A stretch of 64,000 nucleotides of DNA, taken from NCBI RefSeq assembly GCF_015689175.1, contig NZ_CP065047.1:5580001-5644000 (forward strand), given 5' to 3'. Below are positions 60,576-64,000 of this stretch, one piece after another. Both the position numbers and the translations under genes were made by a program. The stretch's first letter is position 1, and every line of letters starts with the position of its first letter. This DNA is from Mycobacterium kubicae. GTDB taxonomy: Bacteria > Actinomycetota > Actinomycetes > Mycobacteriales > Mycobacteriaceae. The notes under the pieces are model-generated. The model made no database searches and was not told the DNA's origin. It saw nothing but the letters and a program-made list of their open reading frames with translations.

Positions 60576-61562
60576 TCAACTCGACGCCGCGCGCAGTTTC
60601 TCCAGCAGCGGTTCGGCGGCCTCTTTCAAGAATTGGTCCTGATTCGGTCCGCCGATCTGGATGAGGGCGATATCGGAGAAGCCGGCCTCCCAGTACGGCC
60701 GCACGCCCTCCACGATCGCGTCCAGGTCCGGTCCACAGGGAATGCTCTCGGCGACGTCTTCGGGCCGCACGAACTGCGTCGCACCGGCGAATCCCGCGGG
60801 CGTCGGCAGGTCGGCATTGACCGCCCATCCACCGGCGAACCAGCGGAATTGGTCGTGCGCCCGCTGGACGGCGGCGTCACGGTCGGGGTCCCAGCACACC
60901 GGAATCTGGCCGATGACCCGTCCGGCGCCGGGCCAGCCACCGCTTTGTCTCGCGATGTGCCAGGCGTCGACCAGTTCTTTGTCGGGTTGCACGGCGACGA
61001 GGTGGTCGGCGAGTTTGCCGAATTTGTCCACGCCCCGCTGCCCGGCCATCGCCACCGCGATCGCGGGAGGGATGTCGGGCACGTCCCACAACCGGGCGGA
61101 GTCGACCTGGAAGTACTCGCCGCGCCAGTCGACCAGGTCGCCGCCGAACAGTTCACGGATGATCTTGATCGCTTCGCGCAGCATGTCTTGCCTGCGCTCG
61201 ACGGTCGGCCAGCCTTTGCCGACGACGTGTTCGTTGAGGTTTTCGCCGCTACCCAACCCGAGGGTGAATCGTCCGTCGGAAAGGATCTGCACGGTGGCCG
61301 CCTGCTGCGCCACGATCGCCGGGTGATACCGCATCGTCGGGCAGGTGACGTAGGTGTACAGGTCCACCCGTTCGGTCGCGTGCGCCACCGCGCCCAGCAC
61401 CGCCCAGGCATTGGGAGCATGGCCCTGCGATGTCAGCCACGGCGAGAAGTGGTCGCTGCACACTTCGAAGTCGAAGCCCCGCTCCTCGGCCGAAACCGCG
61501 TCGCGCACAAGCTCTTTGGGGCCGGTCTGTTCTGTCATGAGGGTATAGCCGAAACGCGCCAT
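60576..61562 (-). CDS. F420-dependent LLM-class oxidoreductase (FGD-like)
   Basis: A 328-residue luciferase-like TIM-barrel enzyme. The catalytic residues of F420-dependent glucose-6-phosphate dehydrogenase have equivalents: His and Trp in SDHFSPW, and Glu in GLGSGENLNEH. The family member TIGR03557-type enzymes use F420 to oxidise sugars or alcohols; the substrate here is unknown. ATG 61562 follows a SigF-like -10 box by 10 nt. It ends where the promoter of the SRPBCC operon begins. Confidence 0.85.
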   Translation of the reverse strand: MARFGYTLMTEQTGPKELVRDAVSAEERGFDFEVCSDHFSPWLTSQGHAPNAWAVLGAVAHATERVDLYTYVTCPTMRYHPAIVAQQAATVQILSDGRFTLGLGSGENLNEHVVGKGWPTVERRQDMLREAIKIIRELFGGDLVDWRGEYFQVDSARLWDVPDIPPAIAVAMAGQRGVDKFGKLADHLVAVQPDKELVDAWHIARQSGGWPGAGRVIGQIPVCWDPDRDAAVQRAHDQFRWFAGGWAVNADLPTPAGFAGATQFVRPEDVAESIPCGPDLDAIVEGVRPYWEAGFSDIALIQIGGPNQDQFLKEAAEPLLEKLRAASS

Positions 61563-61572
61563 AACCCCCCGA

Positions 61573-61597
61573 GTACCCCGTGGCGGCGAGGCTAAAG
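61573..61597 (-). promoter_or_regulatory. SigF-like promoter (CTTT-N15-GGGTAC)
   Basis: Minus strand: CTTT (61597-61594), 15 nt, GGGTAC (61578-61573); ATG 61562 follows after 10 nt. One mismatch in the -35. Confidence 0.4.
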
Positions 61598-62056
61598 CCG
61601 GTCTTTTACGGCCGCGGACAGTCGCGCCCCGTCGGCTTTGCCTTCGGCGATCGCCGTGGCCATCTTCATCACCAGACCCATCTCCTTCATGCTGGGCCGC
61701 TGCCCGATCTGTTCGGCAACCTGGGCGATCGCGGTGTCGGCCACGTCGGCCAACTCCGCCTCGGTGAGCGGTGTGGGCAGGTATTGGTCGATGATGCGGG
61801 CCTCGGCGTGCTCATTGGCGGCCAACTCGCCCCGGCCGTTCTGCGTGTAGATCTCGGCCGCCTCGCCGCGCTTGCGAGATTCCCTGGCCAGCACCTTGAG
61901 CACTTCTGCGTCGGAGAGTTCCTTGGCCTGCTTGCCCGAGACTTCCTCGTTCTGGATCGCGGCCAGCACCATGCGCAGGGTCGCGGTGCGCAGCTTGTCC
62001 TGCGTCTTCATCGCCTCGGTCAGATCCGACCGGAGCCGGGATTTGAGTTCCGCCAT
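61592..62056 (-). CDS. GatB/YqeY-family protein, Rv3688c-like
   Basis: A 154-residue helical protein, the exact length of Rv3688c. The YqeY pattern is visible as LRSDLTEAMKTQDKLRTATLRM, then IDQYLPTPLTEAEL and a C-terminal ADGARLSAAVKDRL. The domain occurs as the tRNA-binding tail of GatB; free-standing members have no settled function. ATG 62056 is chosen by homology. It resumes the conserved backbone after block 2. Confidence 0.9.
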   Translation of the reverse strand: MAELKSRLRSDLTEAMKTQDKLRTATLRMVLAAIQNEEVSGKQAKELSDAEVLKVLARESRKRGEAAEIYTQNGRGELAANEHAEARIIDQYLPTPLTEAELADVADTAIAQVAEQIGQRPSMKEMGLVMKMATAIAEGKADGARLSAAVKDRL

Positions 62057-62192
62057 GGCTGAGACGCTACGCGCCGGGACGCCACGCGATCGAGTGCTGA
62101 GCACCGGACTCGCCCGCCGGGCCCACATTGTGAAATGCCCCGGCCGCCGACAGGATGGAGGCCATGACGAACGACGACGGGCGCCGCACCCG

Positions 62193-63458
62193 GTGAGCAC
62201 GCCGCCGCCTGGCTATCCGGTTGGCCAGCCGCCCGTCCCTCCGGCGTACGGCGTCCCGCCGGCCTACGGACCGCCGCCGGCTTATGGCCCGCCCCCGGCG
62301 TACGGGCCGCCGCCCGCGCATGGCGCGCCATACGGTCCCCCCACTTACGGGGCTGTGCCGCCTTACGGGCCGGCTTACGGCGCTGTGCCGCCTTACGGGC
62401 CGGCTTACGGCCCTGTGCCGCCTTCTGGGCCGGCTTACGGCCCTGTGCCCGGTTATGGTGCGCAGTACGGTCCACCGCTCATCCCAGGCGCGGCCAAGCC
62501 GGGCATCATCCCGCTGCGACCGTTGACGCTCAGCGACATCTTCAACGGCGCTGTGGGCTACATCCGGACCAATCCCAAGGCGACGCTCGGCCTGACCGCC
62601 ATGGTGGTCGTGGTCATGCAGGTCATCACGTTGCTGGCCACGCTCGGACCGTTGGCCGCCTACGGCAACTTGAGCGACAGCCGCCCAGACGAATTGACCG
62701 GCGGCGTCGTGGGAACGTGGTTGGCCTCGATCGCCGGGGGCCTGCTGGTGACCTGGCTGGGCGGAATGCTGCTCAGCGGGATGCTCACCGTCATCGTCGG
62801 GCGGGCGGTGTTCGGGTCGCCGATCACAGTGCGGGAGGCATGGGCCAAGGTCCGCGGTCGCCTGCTCGCGTTGCTCGGGCTGGCCCTGATCGAAGCCGCC
62901 GGGCTGGTGGCGCTGGTCGGGCTGGTCATCGTGATCCTGGTCGGTGTGGGAGTGGCCGCCAACGGAGCCGCCGCGGTGCTGCTGGGGTTCCCGCTGCTGC
63001 TGGCGGTGGGGTTGCTGCTGGCCTACCTGTACACCGTGCTGCTGTTCGCCCCGGTACTGATCGTGCTGGAAAGGCTGCCGGTCCTCGACGCCATCAGCCG
63101 GTCGTTCGCGCTGGTGAGGAACGGCTTCTGGCGGGTGCTGGGCATCCGACTGCTGACGGCGCTGGTGGTGGGTGTGGTCGGTGGGGCCGTTTCGGCGCCG
63201 TTCAGCCTCGTCGGCCAGTTGATGACCGCCGCCGGCGGGTCGACCGCCATGCTGCTCGTCGGCACCACGTTGAGCAGCATCGGCGGCGCGATCAGCCAGA
63301 TAATCACCGCGCCGTTCACCGCCGGAGTGGTCGTGCTGCTCTACATGGATCGGCGGATGCGCGCTGAAGCGTTCGACCTGGTTCTGCAGACCGGCGCGGC
63401 CGGCGGCCCGGCCGCGGTGGAGTCCACCGACAACCTATGGCTCACGAGACCGGTTTAG
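62193..63458 (+). CDS. Proline/tyrosine-repeat membrane protein, Rv3689-like
   Basis: A 421-residue protein. Residues 1-105 are low-complexity repeats of PPAYG and GPAYGPVPPYGPAYG type. Residues 120-420 contain about six membrane segments with IPLRPLTLSDIFNGAVGYIR before the first, VTWLGGMLLSGMLTVIVGRAV, and LERLPVLDAISRSFALVRNGF; this resembles the membrane domain of glycerophosphodiesterases and DUF7544-like proteins. GTG 62193 is in frame and matches the M. tuberculosis arrangement. Function unknown. Confidence 0.82.
   Translation: MSTPPPGYPVGQPPVPPAYGVPPAYGPPPAYGPPPAYGPPPAHGAPYGPPTYGAVPPYGPAYGAVPPYGPAYGPVPPSGPAYGPVPGYGAQYGPPLIPGAAKPGIIPLRPLTLSDIFNGAVGYIRTNPKATLGLTAMVVVVMQVITLLATLGPLAAYGNLSDSRPDELTGGVVGTWLASIAGGLLVTWLGGMLLSGMLTVIVGRAVFGSPITVREAWAKVRGRLLALLGLALIEAAGLVALVGLVIVILVGVGVAANGAAAVLLGFPLLLAVGLLLAYLYTVLLFAPVLIVLERLPVLDAISRSFALVRNGFWRVLGIRLLTALVVGVVGGAVSAPFSLVGQLMTAAGGSTAMLLVGTTLSSIGGAISQIITAPFTAGVVVLLYMDRRMRAEAFDLVLQTGAAGGPAAVESTDNLWLTRPV
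62352..62451 (+). repeat. In-frame 30-bp tandem repeat
   Basis: Three near-identical 30-bp units start at 62352, 62382 and 62412 (each beginning GCTGTGCCG or CCTGTGCCG) and a partial fourth at 62442. Each unit encodes VPPYGPAYG with one further residue. The first two are identical, so the array is recent or homogenised. Confidence 0.85.
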
Positions 63459-63471
63459 GGGCCTACGGATA

Positions 63472-64000
63472 GTGCCTTCCATCGACATTGACCGCGATGC
63501 CGCCCATCAGGCCGCGCAGCGTGAGCTCAACAAACCCATCTACCCAAAGGACTCCCCCGCCAAGGCGTTCAGCGACTGGATCAATGAGCTGCTGTACCGG
63601 TTGCTGGAGAAGGGCTCGCAGGTGTCCGGCGGGTGGTTCACCGTCACCGTGCTGCTCATCTTGCTCGTGATCGCCGTCATCGTCGGCGTCCACATCGCGC
63701 GCAACACCATGCGGACCCACCGCGGCGGTGACCATCAACTCTTCGACGCCGGTCAGCTCACCGCAGCGCAGCACCGAGCCACCGCGGAAAGCTATGCCGC
63801 CGAGGGTAACTGGGCCGCGGCGATCCGGCACCGGTTGCGCGCCGTCGCTCGCCAGCTCGAAGAGACCGGGGTGCTCGATCCGACACCTGGGCGCACCGCC
63901 AACGAGTTGGCTTCCGATGCCGGCGCGGCCATACCCCACCTAGCGGGCGAATTGGCCGAAGCGGCAACCGCATTCAACGACGTCACATACGGCGAACGGC
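63472..64000 (+). CDS. DUF4129-type membrane protein, Rv3690-like (partial, cut by window edge)
   Basis: About 176 codons are visible from GTG 63472, 13 bp after the previous stop. A soluble N-terminus (SIDIDRDAAHQAAQRELNKP, then SDWINELLYRLLEK) precedes one membrane segment (FTVTVLLILLVIAVIVGVHI, about residues 57-76). The cytoplasmic part has RATAESYAAEGNWAAAIRHR and TPGRTANELA, the DUF4129 signature. In M. tuberculosis the gene lies upstream of a moxR2 operon, and it probably belongs to the same chaperone-linked membrane system. Confidence 0.82.
   Translation, partial: MPSIDIDRDAAHQAAQRELNKPIYPKDSPAKAFSDWINELLYRLLEKGSQVSGGWFTVTVLLILLVIAVIVGVHIARNTMRTHRGGDHQLFDAGQLTAAQHRATAESYAAEGNWAAAIRHRLRAVARQLEETGVLDPTPGRTANELASDAGAAIPHLAGELAEAATAFNDVTYGER

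Noticed and set aside
24679..61562. A genomic island flanked by a tRNA attachment site
   Set aside because: tRNA-Pro borders the left end, but I see no repeat of its 3' end elsewhere in the window and no integrase or excisionase.

Overview
The window is high-GC actinobacterial DNA, almost certainly from a non-tuberculous Mycobacterium. Its backbone follows the Mycobacterium tuberculosis order Rv3662c to Rv3690 nearly gene for gene: dppD-C-B-A, acs, a secreted S1 protease, a holin-like protein, ephE, marP, a CoA-type Nudix hydrolase, a TlpA-like thioredoxin, nth, an Rv3675-like protein, crp, a metallo-beta-lactamase-fold hydrolase, RidA, a DUF4177 protein, the paired ArsA/Get3-like ATPases, whiB4, ponA2, a metallophosphoesterase, a cysteine-synthase-like enzyme, tRNA-Pro, a CYP137-like P450, rsfB, a YqeY protein and the Rv3689/Rv3690-like membrane proteins. 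Names from M. tuberculosis rest on remembered protein sequences and gene order, not on a search.

Two accessory blocks interrupt this backbone. Block 1 (about 24.6-50.5 kb, between tRNA-Pro/P450 and rsfB) starts with small stress-type proteins (DUF6131, DUF4193, CsbD, a DUF7218-type protein, a WGxxGxxG surface protein), an isochorismatase-like hydrolase, an EEP-family hydrolase, an acyl-CoA dehydrogenase-like protein and a nucleotidyltransferase. Its core is a nine-gene minus-strand operon (42819 down to 32724), nearly all genes overlapping by 4 nt. It encodes an ADP-heptose pathway (GmhA, a bifunctional HldE-like protein, and a GmhB phosphatase fused to a GT2 glycosyltransferase), two GT9 heptosyltransferase-like enzymes, a sugar carbamoyltransferase, UDP-glucose dehydrogenase and a UDP-xylose synthase-like enzyme. 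Four more glycosyltransferases lie beside it. A decayed ANTAR gene, topoisomerase IB, a DUF6328 protein and a haemophore-like protein complete the block.

Block 2 (about 51.1-61.6 kb, between rsfB and yqeY) is a complete stressosome-type module (RsbR, RsbS, RsbT, RsbX and an RsbU-like protein that also carries an RsbW-like kinase domain). It is followed by a haem-oxygenase-like diiron protein, a CDGSH iron-sulfur protein, a HemK-like methyltransferase, an SRPBCC/zinc alcohol dehydrogenase/PfpI operon and an F420-dependent LLM oxidoreductase.

The main result is a link between the blocks. At least ten upstream regions in 24.8-61.6 kb carry a close match to the mycobacterial SigF promoter (GTTT, 15-17 nt, GGGTA), including GGTTT-N15-GGGTAT directly before the heptose operon. 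RsfB is the known anti-anti-sigma factor of SigF, and the Rsb module beside it is the kind of sensor that would act on RsfB. The window therefore looks like a stress-sensing circuit plus a large part of its output regulon, with a heptose/xylose/carbamoyl glycan as the most unusual output. The promoter matches were found by eye; the biochemical outcome is inference.
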